Position numbers and translations under genes: made by a program. Shown here piece after piece: positions 49,756 to 59,560 of a stretch of 64,000 bases of DNA (positions are counted from its first letter, which is position 1; the number at the start of each line of letters is the position of its first letter). The notes under the pieces are model-generated. The model was not told where the DNA came from and searched no databases. It saw nothing but the letters and a program-made list of their open reading frames with translations. Source of the DNA: Pieris napi (Eukaryota; Arthropoda; Insecta; Lepidoptera; Pieridae); contig NC_062250.1 of NCBI RefSeq assembly GCF_905475465.1, positions 7,896,501 through 7,960,500 on the forward strand. Reading direction: 5' to 3'.

Positions 49756-50459
49756 AAACAAATTGTTGCCTCAATATTAAGTTATTGCAATAGATATTAA
49801 ATTAGTTCTGATTTTATATAATTTTTTTTAGTATGAAGTAGTTCAATATAGCTTTAAAGATGTTTGACGTAACAGATATTATAATTCATTAATAAAAAAG
49901 GAATACTTCATAATTGTTGTATAAAAATCTAATATACTCTATCGACGCGAGTACGCTACAACTAAAGCTCATGGATTAAGCTATCCAAGCTTTCCATGGT
50001 ATTCCTGTTTATTGGATGGCGGGAAATAACGAACATTATCGCGTGCCGTATAGAACTAAATACTCAGCACTCAGGTAGTTGTCTCACTATCTATATCGCT
50101 GGTCTCGTAACCTTGGGATTGCTGTCGCAAAATAGCAATTAGATCAGAAAGTACAGAGGGCTCTGGCCTACTCTTTTTCTTTATTTCTTTCCGTTTTCAT
50201 GTATTTTGTCTTGATAGTCTTTAGATAACGATTGTTTTCCCCACAATAGTTTGCAGTTATCGCGTCACACGGTTAATATTTACTTTAGCTGTTATCGCAT
50301 CGTATCTAGATGATATTTGGTACAGACACATCGAAAAGTTTGTATTACTTGTTTTATAGAGATTTTGTCGTTCGTGGTTTTAACAATGTTGTATGTTACT
50401 AATTATTAATTTAAATGAATATACAAATAAATACACATATTTATATTATATTCAGGTAT

Positions 50460-50700
50460 TCAAATGTTGCCCCAAAGGGTGGTGTTGGTGTTATAACTTG
50501 AGCGTGTCACTCATCCCTAAGGTCGTAGTTTCAATCCTCTGCGGTGAACCAATGGACTTACTTTGTGTGTGTTTAACACCCTCTCGTAGGTGAAGGAAAA
50601 TATCGTTAGGAAACCGACGTGTAGAAATAGGCCTTAGACCCAAAAATGTCAACGGGGTCAGGCACAAAAGGCTGATCATCTACTCGTCTATCAAAACCTA
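50460..50700 (+). mobile_element. tRNA-derived SINE
   Basis: GGGTGGTGTTGGTGTTATAA, CTTGAGCGTGTCACTCATCC, box-B-like GTAGTTTCAATCCTC, then GCGGTGAACCAATGGACTTA, a GAAGGAAAATATCGTTAGGA block and GGCACAAAAGGCTGATCATC. A matching 3' end (AGATATCTGTGGCCCAGACC ... TTGTAGCGCCAC) follows at 50795-50852, perhaps the same insertion interrupted by about 95 bp. Confidence 0.65.
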
Positions 50701-51436
50701 TATAGAGTCGTATCGCATCTTGATTATTATTTTTATCTTTTTAATTGTTTTGCATTGATACTTGCCTATTGGATAAAGCAAATTATCACGTAACAGATAC
50801 AGATATCTGTGGCCCAGACCCATAAGGTTGTAGCGCCACATTCAAATTTTGCGAGTTGTGAAAAGTGGTTATCTCTTTAAACAGTTGGACATATGAATTT
50901 GAATGACAACTGAAGAACGCATTGAATGTACTTCCGCAAACAATATTTACTGCCTACCTTTGACTTGCGCTAAAATATGACAAAAAGTACGTACGTGTGC
51001 CTGTTTCCCTACATCCTCAATATCTCATGTCCCTACTCTCCAGATAGAAAATCTGTAGCATCAGTACGAGCCATAATACAGTTCGTAAGAAGGGATTCAG
51101 ACACTTATAGAAGCGTGATTATTATTCGCCCACTAATATTTTATTTCTTTAATTAATAAATCCTCAAAGTAACCACTTAAAATGTCGCCATGGATAAAAT
51201 TTAAGCTAATCGGCCGGTAAGAACTTGGCACAGCTTATTTTGTGGTGACGTCATATAATTGTATATTATACATATTAAGTGAACAGTTACAAGCCAGTTG
51301 GAACCAAGCCATTGCTTTTTGTATCTTTTCAACTTAAAGTTAACTAAATTGCTTATTTAACCATGCAAATGTTTTACCGTTTTAATCTGTATACGGTATA
51401 AAAGATTCACGTAACAGCCTAAAAACTAGTAGACTG

Positions 51437-51630
51437 CCCTGCGATTCTGTAACTCACTTTACGAACTCACACAGCGGTTTTCGCATCGGCGGTCGCTCTC
51501 AAATCAGTCGTGAAGCAGTATTGGCATTCTGATAAACAATAAACTACAAGCTCCCACCTTTTCAGAATGCTAAATCATAAAATGACTGATTTGAGAGCGA
51601 CCGCCGAAAGTGAGTTACAGAATCGCAGGG
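51437..51630. mobile_element. Foldback MITE, copy D (loop inverted)
   Basis: Has the same terminal words as copies A-C, but a shorter right arm (194 bp overall). The loop runs in the opposite orientation: after GCATTCTGATAAACAATAAA comes CTCCCACCTTTTCAGAATGC, the reverse complement of the loop in A and C. Flanks are CTG on the left and CAG on the right. Confidence 0.88.
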
Positions 51631-51889
51631 CAGATGTGAATTTTGTCAATACATACGAGAATCATAGTTGGCGCGTTCTCCACTCTGAATCTTCCAGTAT
51701 TCTTAATTGCTTGCGCATATAAATGTGTATAAATCATAGTATAACTATGTCTATATATATATTGTAAAACTAAATAACACGCGAGTCGCGAGCGAGCCAC
51801 CGACGAGATTAATAACATTTATATTTATCTTAATATACATTTTTGATATAGCACACACGTATTCCTAATAAAAACTATTTTTTTTTTGT

Positions 51890-52040
51890 TTTCATATAGG
51901 TAACCAAGTACACGTCTTACGAAAGTCAACAGAATTAAATTGATTACCAACATTAACTACCAGTTCGCAAGTCAAGGGCGTAGAGCGGGCAAGAGGAACT
52001 GGCAAGAAACTCTCCGCCACTCTTTTTAATCGCACAGTCA
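51890..52040 (-). mobile_element. LINE-type 3' end fragment (inverted)
   Basis: Reverse complement of the 8641 family: ATAGGTAACCAAGTACACGT, CTTACGAAAGTCAAC, then ACCAGTTCGCAAGTCAAGGG and AACTGGCAAGAAACTCTCCG. Confidence 0.6.
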
Positions 52041-52673
52041 TACAAATTGTATTGTCATTAGTATAAGTAGTACACATTTAAATAAAACAACCGTAGCATG
52101 AGACTGAAAAGCACTCGAAATATGTTATGTAAAAAATTCGCACGAATCCGCCCATTCCGACCTAGCTACGCTCTCCAAAACAGCCCGAGCTGAACTGTAA
52201 AGGCCCTTAAGGCCGACGGTGTGATTCCATTTAAAAAAATCCGTGAATCCGTTAAAGTAGTTTTATTTAAAGAAGAACAAATACTATTTTCTTCTATTCG
52301 TTGTATTTTTTTTTTACTGTTGTACCTTTATATGATAACCCATAAATATAGATTATTTACAATATAAGCTATTTTATTTTATTAATAATTCTTTATTATT
52401 ATTATTATAACTATTATACCAAAACATAAGTTTTTCTAAATTGACTTGCTTCGAGGACCATTATATGTAGTAAAAGTTTGTTGTAAAATATCAGATTAGT
52501 TTAAAAGATTTACTTTAAACTATTTAACTAAAACTAAAATATTCTTATCTTGTTATAAGAGTTAAACGGTATCACGATTCACACTTAAACTAAATTGTCC
52601 CTGTCCAAACTCCATTTATTTCGCGGCTGTACATCAATTTCTGTTATCTCCGTTATCTACAAAGTTAAATTCT

Positions 52674-52679
52674 TCAGTT
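52674..52679 (+). promoter_or_regulatory. Possible arthropod initiator (TCAGTT)
   Basis: TCAGTT matches the arthropod Inr and would give a 5' leader of about 36 nt for the gene starting at 52712. No TATA box near -30 and no clear downstream element is visible, so this rests on one short motif. Confidence 0.3.
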
Positions 52680-52711
52680 AGTACCACGCGCCGTCATAGA
52701 ATTTTACAGCC

Positions 52712-53281
52712 ATGAAGTTACTTTCGCTGTTATTTTTAATAACATTAATTAGTGCTCAAAGTGTAAATAATAATTCTATTAAACGAAAACTTTTAAGTTA
52801 CATGGAAAACAACACGACGTCTTGGAGTGAACTGTTCGCAGATTTCGTGACTAGTAACATCAAGGTCTTCAGACAGAAAACAACTGAAAACGAAACCAAT
52901 CCAGATCCAACTGATAATGCTGTTGCCAAAATATTTAGCAGTGTTTTCAAAATATTCAAAACGTATGTATACGATCCATTAAAAGGTCGTAAAGTCGATG
53001 TGAACATACAAGCGGACATACACACAGATTTACAAGAGGATAAGAGAGTTGTTAAAGCTAGTAGCAATCCCAAAGAAGATGTGGAGGTCATTGAGCCACG
53101 GTACCATGGAAAACTTAAAACGGATATAGAAGGGGCATCACTTTGCCTCGATGGTTTTATTAAAGATGCCGATGGTAACTGTGTGGAGGTAAAACCATCT
53201 AAATTTATTGTTTCAGTACCGAAACACTGTCCGATCGGCTATAGGTCAGATTGGCTTGGTAATTGTAGGCAAAGTTTTTGA
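52712..53281 (+). CDS. Secreted protein with duplicated CxxG(F/Y) motif
   Basis: A single uninterrupted frame of 189 codons from ATG to TGA. Residues 1-16 (MKLLSLLFLITLISAQ) form a typical signal peptide. Residues 17-140 are hydrophilic and cysteine-free, with Asn-x-Thr sites near 33-36 and 60-62, an amphipathic KIFSSVFKIFKTYV stretch (73-86) and basic pairs at 24-26 and 111-112. The C-terminus holds two copies of one motif, CLDGFIKDADGNC (145-157) and CPIGYRSDWLGNC (173-185), consensus C-x2-G-(F/Y)-x2-D-x2-GNC, so four cysteines in two small loops. Similar CPxGY...GxC modules occur in insect secreted proteins, but I know no function. No intron or transposon feature is seen. It should act outside the cell. 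Confidence 0.78.
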   Translation: MKLLSLLFLITLISAQSVNNNSIKRKLLSYMENNTTSWSELFADFVTSNIKVFRQKTTENETNPDPTDNAVAKIFSSVFKIFKTYVYDPLKGRKVDVNIQADIHTDLQEDKRVVKASSNPKEDVEVIEPRYHGKLKTDIEGASLCLDGFIKDADGNCVEVKPSKFIVSVPKHCPIGYRSDWLGNCRQSF

Positions 53282-53315
53282 ATATAAAGCTCACTGGCTA
53301 TTACTAAGACTGACG

Positions 53316-53321
53316 ATTAAA
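53316..53321 (+). terminator. Candidate poly(A) signal ATTAAA
   Basis: The first canonical variant hexamer after the stop codon of the 189-aa secreted protein gene, 35 bp downstream. No cDNA evidence. Confidence 0.3.
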
Positions 53322-53739
53322 TGAATTGATAATTATAATTGCATTTTCATTGCAACTCTGTTATTACCATAGCAATTATCATTTCTCATTCTCACGAAAA
53401 CATTTATTGTTGATATAAATTTAAATTGAAAACCTAATGTTGCATACAATTTCAGTTATTAACAATGCATTTAAAGCTACACAAATGTTCATTACCAGCA
53501 TACATTCTTTATATAAACAATGTAAATAATGATTGTATGTAGCATAGAGCGAGCAAGTATTTACTATCCAATAGCGGGGGAAGTAATTTCGATCAGGTCA
53601 GACAATACGCTAGTCAATTTCACGCTTTGCTTGCTCCAAAGAAGCTACCTGCGATCAAACGGCCACAAAGGCGATTAGGAATCGACTTTATTGATTGTAT
53701 CTGTTTTTATGCGAATAAATAAAATTATTGTTTCGGCTA

Positions 53740-53945
53740 CAATAAATGGCCTCAGATTTCTGTTTCTGCTGCTCAATTGTTTTTCTTAATTGGCTAGGTG
53801 TCTGACAAATGTTATTGTTCCCACGTTTTCCTTAACTGTAAGGAGTGCTATTTTCGGGCATAGAAAGCCTTTCAGTGCACAGCCGTGATTTAAACGACAT
53901 TGAGAAGGTGCACGCTCTAGCCACTTGGCCAACACTGGTTCTATG
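53740..53945 (-). mobile_element. tRNA-derived SINE (diverged)
   Basis: Reads GCCTCAGATTTCTGTTTCTG, TTGGCTAGGTGTCTGAC, ...CCCACGTTTTCCTTAACTGT, GTGCACAGCCGTGATTTAAA, TAGCCACTTGGCCAACACTG: the inverted order of the family at 56760-57045, with several changes in the box B region. Confidence 0.6.
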
Positions 53946-54499
53946 AACCTTAAACTAAATTACTATTGAATTGTTCTGAATTTAAAATTTAATTTATAAA
54001 AATTGGGAGTTCAGATGTTATAGCAGTCTATTCTCATATTACTCCACGTCACCAATTCAGTGACTATGCTTTATGAATATATTTATTAACTGTTCGTAAA
54101 TAAATAGAACGAAGTTAGCGGGTGGTTAAAGTTAAGTTATTACTTCGTAATAAAAATGTTTATCTAGGATACTCCAACAAAACTTTGAACTCGAACATTA
54201 AGAATGTTATTAGATATTTTAATTTAAGTTCAGTTTACTGGTATTGTTATAAATTATCATTAAGTTAATTATAAGCCAAACTTATTATAAAATTCTGCAA
54301 AAGCTCTCTATTTTTGCAGAATTAATTATTAACAAAAAATATTTATAAAATCTGTAAATCTATAAATCTTGTACAACCTGCTAATTATAGACAATTTTTA
54401 GAACGCGACATTTAAAAAATAATACTATATATTTTGACTATGTAGCGACACCCGTCGTATCATGAATCGTTCAAAGTGTTATCGTCCGCTGAGCATATA

Positions 54500-54660
54500 T
54501 TATGTACAACAGAAAAAGTCACCTTGGGATCTGTGTGCCGTGATATTACAGGCTACCGAATTCTTAAGTTCTCAAATCCTTTTCACACGTGTATATCTTA
54601 TTTCTTATATATTTCACAAGTGTTTTGTTATCTTCATTAAGATGTGTGATGTTTGAGAGG
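54500..54660 (+). repeat. Dispersed repeat, copy 2
   Basis: Counterpart of 10240-10480, with GTGTGCCGTGATATTACAGG and TTTTCACACGTGTATAT in the same order and ending TGATGTTTGAGAGGATAAA. The 64-codon frame over it is not considered a gene. Confidence 0.4.
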
Positions 54661-55479
54661 ATAAAATACATCTTTTAGACCAAAGCCAATGCAGTGCTTT
54701 ACAAGGCCCAGACGGTGGTTAGACTGGTCAAGAATGCTGAATTCGGCCACCTTCCATCCATCACAACTACATGAGAAAAATATTAAATTAATTGTTTTAG
54801 CAAAAAATTATAAATATGTTTAATGTCTTACAATATTTCTGTATTTTATTATTATATCCTATTCTGTAATACCAGGAACATGTAAGGGTCTTAACATAAC
54901 GTTTAAGCGTCTTCCCTTTTCGCAAACCTTAATAATAAGAAATAATGATATATTTAAAGATACCTGTTCGCCTAATGTATAAAGCGCGATCAATCGTCAA
55001 GGTGTGCGTTTAAAGACTTTGCTCCATTGGATCAGGCACAGAACAGACGCAATCTAAGGCCAAGACTTATATTGTAGCGGCATTGGAGTATCATTTTGTT
55101 TTTAAATATTTTATGACCGAATGTATTCTTTCTTTTTACTAAAATATATAAACGTATATCGTAAAACATGGGCTCCCTATCACACTTGTCTCATTAAAAG
55201 TTGTGTCGGTGTGATTAATTACGTCGTCTGCGATCGTCGCTTATTACAAGTTGCACGTGAGGATGTATGAAACTGCTAGTTTTCATCTCCTAACGATCGC
55301 TTACTTTACTTGAGAAACGGAATACGTATGTGAAAGTTCAACCATTATATGCCTCGAACATATGATACGAGAGAGTTCTAGTGGAGTTTATCGGGAATGT
55401 TACTGTATTTAAGATTACGTTACAATTAATTAACATGGACGCTTTCTAGTATTAGTTTTTTTAATATAAACTTTTTTTT

Positions 55480-55690
55480 TTAAGACAATTCACACCAATT
55501 GACGTAGTCCCATGCTAAGCTGGTGAAGCTTGTGTTATGGGTACTGAGCAACGGATATACATACATATTAGAGATAGATAGACATATAAATACATATTTA
55601 AACACCCAAGACCTAAGCACAACACCAAATGACCCATGGATTCACAGTCAGGGGTACTAACCACTAACTTATAGGGAATTTTTTAAATTT
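55480..55690. mobile_element. Dispersed non-LTR/SINE-like repeat
   Basis: TTGTGTTATGGGTACTGAGC, AACGGATATACATACATATT, AAATACATATTTAAACACCC, AAGACCTAAGCACAACACCA. The 'tatgggtact-aacggatatacatacata' core is a very common lepidopteran repeat. The orientation and exact class are uncertain. Confidence 0.5.
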
Positions 55691-56329
55691 AAGTTTTAAA
55701 TTTTGTGGTTCGGGAGAGATGAAGTTTTTTAAAATTCTCTATACATTTTCTATGGAACGATGTTTGTTTTTTTAACGAATATCAATGCTTCCTAGACACC
55801 TGTCAAACATGTTTTTGTTTCAGTTGATAGGTAAAATTGTTGTAATGCTTATTATAATATTAAGCTTATATATTCTATGAAAACCGGTAACTGATTGTAA
55901 TGCTACGTGGTTCCGAGCTAAGCTTAATATTATGTATTGGTAGCTGCTATAAATTTAATGAGTCTGGATTTCGCGTTTTCATATATTAATTTTATTAAGA
56001 CATGAAAATATCCTTTTAAATTAGCAATCAATTGTTTTAAAGTTATATATGTAGACATTTTCCATTCCATAATTTATTATATTTTATTTATATTTTATCC
56101 ACATACATAATTAAAAAATATGTCTTTAGGTTTTTAAAAATGTTTACTAACAATTAAACATCTATTCCATTATGTTAAAGCCGCGTTCCAAATTAATTAT
56201 TTAATTAACTATTCAATTAGCTGCAACCCCGAAATTGTACTTTTACAAATGCTTTGTACCATTTATTTTTGTCTTCACATATAATTATTTAACAAATGTA
56301 ACAAAATATTGTAAACCTATTTTAAAAGA

Positions 56330-56475
56330 GTAAGTGTGGAGTTTCTTGCCAATTCTTCTCCACACGAAACTACCTTTTGGAAGGGGCAACTAGAATCTTC
56401 TTTATATATTTTTTTTGACGTTCAAAAGTGTAATTTTAGATGGTCTAATTGAAATAAATTATTTGACTTTGACTT
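56330..56475 (+). mobile_element. LINE-type 3' end fragment
   Basis: GTGTGGAGTTTCTTGCCAAT, TCTTCTCCACACGAAAC, TTTTTTGACGTTCAAAAGTG, then AATTGAAATAAATTATTTGA and CTTTGACTT. A relative of the 8641 family with the extreme 3' end preserved. Confidence 0.5.
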
Positions 56476-56759
56476 ACCATCAATCTACTTTGGTGTTTCG
56501 AAATTGTCATTAATTGCAATGTTGCTTAAACATTTATATTAATACACACAAGCATGTATAAAAGTTTAACGTAATAACAAAACTTTAAACGATTTTTTGC
56601 CTTATAAGATTCGACACATAATTTACTTAAACAAATCCATAATTCAGCAATTATACTAGGTATAAAACTAATGGTGATGGTCACAACACAAAGCGCTCAT
56701 CACCTATAAAGAAAAAATATTACTAAGAGACGCACAAAACACACGCATAAAATAAATCA

Positions 56760-57045
56760 GTGGCGCTACAACCTTTTTAGGTCTGGGCCTCAGATTTCTG
56801 TATCTGTTTCTGCATTTGTTAATCTAAGTAGGTGATCAGCCTTCTGTGCCTGATGTGCGCCCTCGACTTTTTGGGTCTAAGGCAAGCCGGTTTCTTCACG
56901 ATGTTTTCCTTCACCGTTCGAGCGAATGTTAAATGCGCACATAGAAAGAAAGTCCATTGGTGCACGGCCAATATCGAACCTACGACCTCAGAGATGAGAG
57001 TCGCACGCTGAAGCAGTGAGGCCAACACTACTCACGCATAATAAC
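56760..57045 (-). mobile_element. Near-complete tRNA-derived SINE
   Basis: The best copy in the window. On the minus strand it starts GCTTCAGCGTGCGACTCTCA, then has box-B-like GGTCGTAGGTTCGATATTGG, GTGCACCAATGGACTTTC, ATGTGCGCATTTAACATTCG, AACGGTGAAGGAAAACATCG, AGGCTGATCACCTACTTAG, AGATACAGAAATCTGAGGCC, and ends GTTGTAGCGCCACTG. It defines the family also seen at 11960, 16580, 39325, 50460 and 53740. Confidence 0.75.
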
Positions 57046-57110
57046 TCATATATAACAGATTGAGACAAAATTATGAATACAGTGAGTTTATTTTTGCTTG
57101 TTACTTACAG

Positions 57111-57701
57111 TAGGGATGATCGATGATAGAAAAACATCTATATTGGCATCGATGTCAAAATCGAAAGCCCAACATTGATGTTCGATATTTATCGAAAACC
57201 GAACATCGATGTAGCATAACATCGATGTTCGGTGTATGATTATGTGTGTATGATATGTGTATGATGTATGATTTTTGCATTAATAATTGATAAAGAAATA
57301 AAATATATTGAAATGGTTCGAAATTTATTAAAAACAGATCGAATTTTTACATATTCCGATATTTTATATCAACTGACAGAATGAAAAGTAATGTGGATAA
57401 AGAAGAACCTTTTAATATATCTCTTCGTTGATAAAGAGTAGTGAGGAAGTGTGCTGTGTGAGAGAGAAAGAGTGAGCGAGACTGCGCCTACTACTACTAC
57501 CTGGGCGCAAAGAATGAATACGCGTTCAAAATGTTAATAAACTTGATTTGTGGATACGTTCATAGAAGACATAATTTGTTTTATAAGTTGCATTGCATGG
57601 AGGCCGTGAGTTGCTATACCAAAAATGTCCGTCCGATTCAGTTAACATCGATGTTACGATATTTTTGGTATAGCAACATCGATGATCATCGAGCATCCCT
57701 A
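57111..57701. mobile_element. hAT-type MITE
   Basis: Begins TAGGGATGATCGATGAT and ends GATGATCATCGAGCATCCCTA. Flanks are ACTTACAG on the left and GCTTACAG on the right, a 7/8 match to an 8-bp duplication. The interior carries repeated ACATCGATGT words at both ends, which may be subterminal transposase sites. At 591 bp the 83-codon frame inside has no recognisable domain. Confidence 0.8.
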
Positions 57702-59035
57702 GCTTACAGTATTAAGGTATCAGTCAGACTTCTAAAGCCTGGGAGGTCTTATAATGCTGGTGAAAAGCGAAGTTGTAATTAGCACCTGCGCAACAAAGTT
57801 TGTAATGACTTCACGTATAAAACGACGCGTAGCAATAAATAATAACTGTTTATATAAAAATGTTCGCCGTTTTAACATAAAAATTCGTTTAGTGGCTAAT
57901 CAACCTTTGACTACAGCTACTACTACTTTACTATAATATTTTTTTAATTGTAAAATTAAAATTAATGTAATTTAAATAAACCTTAAATAAATATTGTTCC
58001 TATGCGGTAAATTGCTAGACATGTTGTTAAAATGAAACAGGAATAGTATTTTATATTTTTATTAAGGTTGTTCCAAGCATTGTTTACACCAAATATCGTG
58101 AGCATTTGTAGGTTAAGTAATCTACAATAATTTGTGACAATATACAATATAATCATGACGTCATGTAGTGTTATTCTACAAAATGGTTGAAATTCGGTTC
58201 ACTCGGTACTGTAGCATGAAAAGTATTGATAATTTTTGTCCTTTTTATAATACCTATCGAAGTAGTATTTTCAAAAAGCTAACAAAGATATAGAGACTAG
58301 TAATGTTACACATATTTGTTACGTTTAAAATGTCATCATCATTCATTATTTGAATATTAAAATTGTTAAATAAACATAAAGCAGTTTTGTATGGTCACAA
58401 ATTGGGATATCAACACAAATTGTTTATATACTTGTGATCGTCTTTATTATAGGATAATTATTACCAATTCATTAACAAATGGTCGTACACGAACAGTTTA
58501 TTAGATATGTTTAATTTTTTATGGTCTTGAACGCCTTATCATTGTAGTCAAATGTTATGATAGTGTAATATGTTAAAGGTAAATACCAGAATAAGCTTTT
58601 CAAGTTTTATACTTTATTCATACAATTATGCATAATATATAGGTGTGTAAACTTGGCTGGGGCTAGGTCACATTTGGGTTTCAATATTTTGCAAACAATT
58701 TTTTTCTGCACCATATCGCAATCGAGAAACGTTTAAAATAACAAGTTGGAAGATAATTTATTGTGTATACAGATTTTTAATAAAAAAAAATTTGATAAAA
58801 AGCTGTATACAATTCGAAAAATACTGAAATTCTAATGTATGATTGAGACATTGACAAAATATGGTTCGAATGTTAGTGAAATTGAAAATTTTCACAGTTA
58901 ATATAAATATATGAATTGAACAGTATTTTATTTCATTCTTAGCTTCAAGGTTTATATCTTAGAATAATCACAAATCTTTGCATGGTGAATAAAAGCATTA
59001 AAACCTATGAGGATACCTAAGGAATCTAAGGGATT

Positions 59036-59437
59036 TTACATAAGGAGTAAATAGACTAACACCCAGACTAATATTTTACAACAAAGACTTACGTAAGGTA
59101 AGTATACCTTAGTAACGTAAGATAAGGGAGGAATAACTCTATAGAAAATCTGAGGAACATGTCTTACGCCGCAAATGTTCAGAAAAAAATGCCACGAACG
59201 GCCTACCCTAGTAAAATGTGATATAAATACTGGTGTGTCTGTGAGTACGTATAGTGTCTGTGCATGTGAGAACTCAGAGAGTATGGTAATAAAATATAAG
59301 TAATGGTCACACCATTTACTTATTTTTTTGTACATCATTCCTGTAGGCCTTTGTTTTATTAAAAACGTCAATATCAGAAAATCAATGATAAAAGGAATAT
59401 AAAAACATGACCAAGGCAATTTTTTTAATAAGCCCAT
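59036..59437 (-). other. Unrecognised 133-codon open frame
   Basis: An uninterrupted frame from ATG (59437) to TAA, immediately downstream of the IR93a-like gene on the same strand. It could encode a mostly hydrophobic protein with candidate membrane stretches near residues 13-26 (FYIPFIIDFLILTF) and 116-133, the latter at the C-terminus (LCCKILVWVLVYLLL). No signal motif, domain or family is recognised. It may be 3' UTR read-through or chance in AT-rich DNA. I do not call it a gene. Confidence 0.25.
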
Positions 59438-59455
59438 TTACGTCCTTTATATTCA

Positions 59456-59461
59456 TTTATT
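59456..59461 (-). terminator. Candidate poly(A) signal AATAAA
   Basis: Minus-strand AATAAA (TTTATT on the plus strand) 100 bp after the stop codon of the IR93a-like gene. Confidence 0.35.
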
Positions 59462-59560
59462 TAGTCTTGTTTTTCTCATGTTTCATATTATTGTGATGTA
59501 ATAAAGTGTTATTATTATTATAAATTACAAACAAGCATCAAAGTTAAATCGTCAATTTGT

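Larger units (their letters stand above)
44858..52673. other. Repeat-rich intergenic DNA, no supported gene
   Basis: Holds the LINE tails, SINEs, RTE-like element and foldback copy D listed separately. A small hairpin, GGGTGAAAA / TTTTCACCC, lies at about 46038-46065. A CRE-type palindrome TGACGTCA is at 51245-51252 with no adjacent gene. Gaps 44858-46139, 46281-47219, 47286-47869, 47971-49507, 49756-50459, 50853-51436 and 52041-52673 show no exon chain. Confidence 0.5.
53322..59035. other. Intergenic DNA with SINEs, LINE tails and a hAT MITE
   Basis: Between the secreted-protein gene and the IR93a-like gene. Recognised parts are listed separately at 53740-53945, 54500-54660, 55480-55690, 56330-56475, 56760-57045 and 57111-57701. 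The gaps (53322-53739, 53946-54499, 54661-55479, 55691-56329 and 57702-59035) are anonymous and very AT-rich. Sequence resembling a decayed SINE end (TTGTAGCGGCATTGGAGTAT) is at 55073-55092. No gene is supported. Confidence 0.5.

Noticed and set aside
51245..51252. CRE palindrome TGACGTCA
   Set aside because: An isolated 8-mer with no gene start nearby, likely to occur by chance in 64 kb.
52798..53091. 97-codon minus-strand frame
   Set aside because: Antisense shadow of the secreted-protein gene, which has a signal peptide and ordered cysteine motifs.
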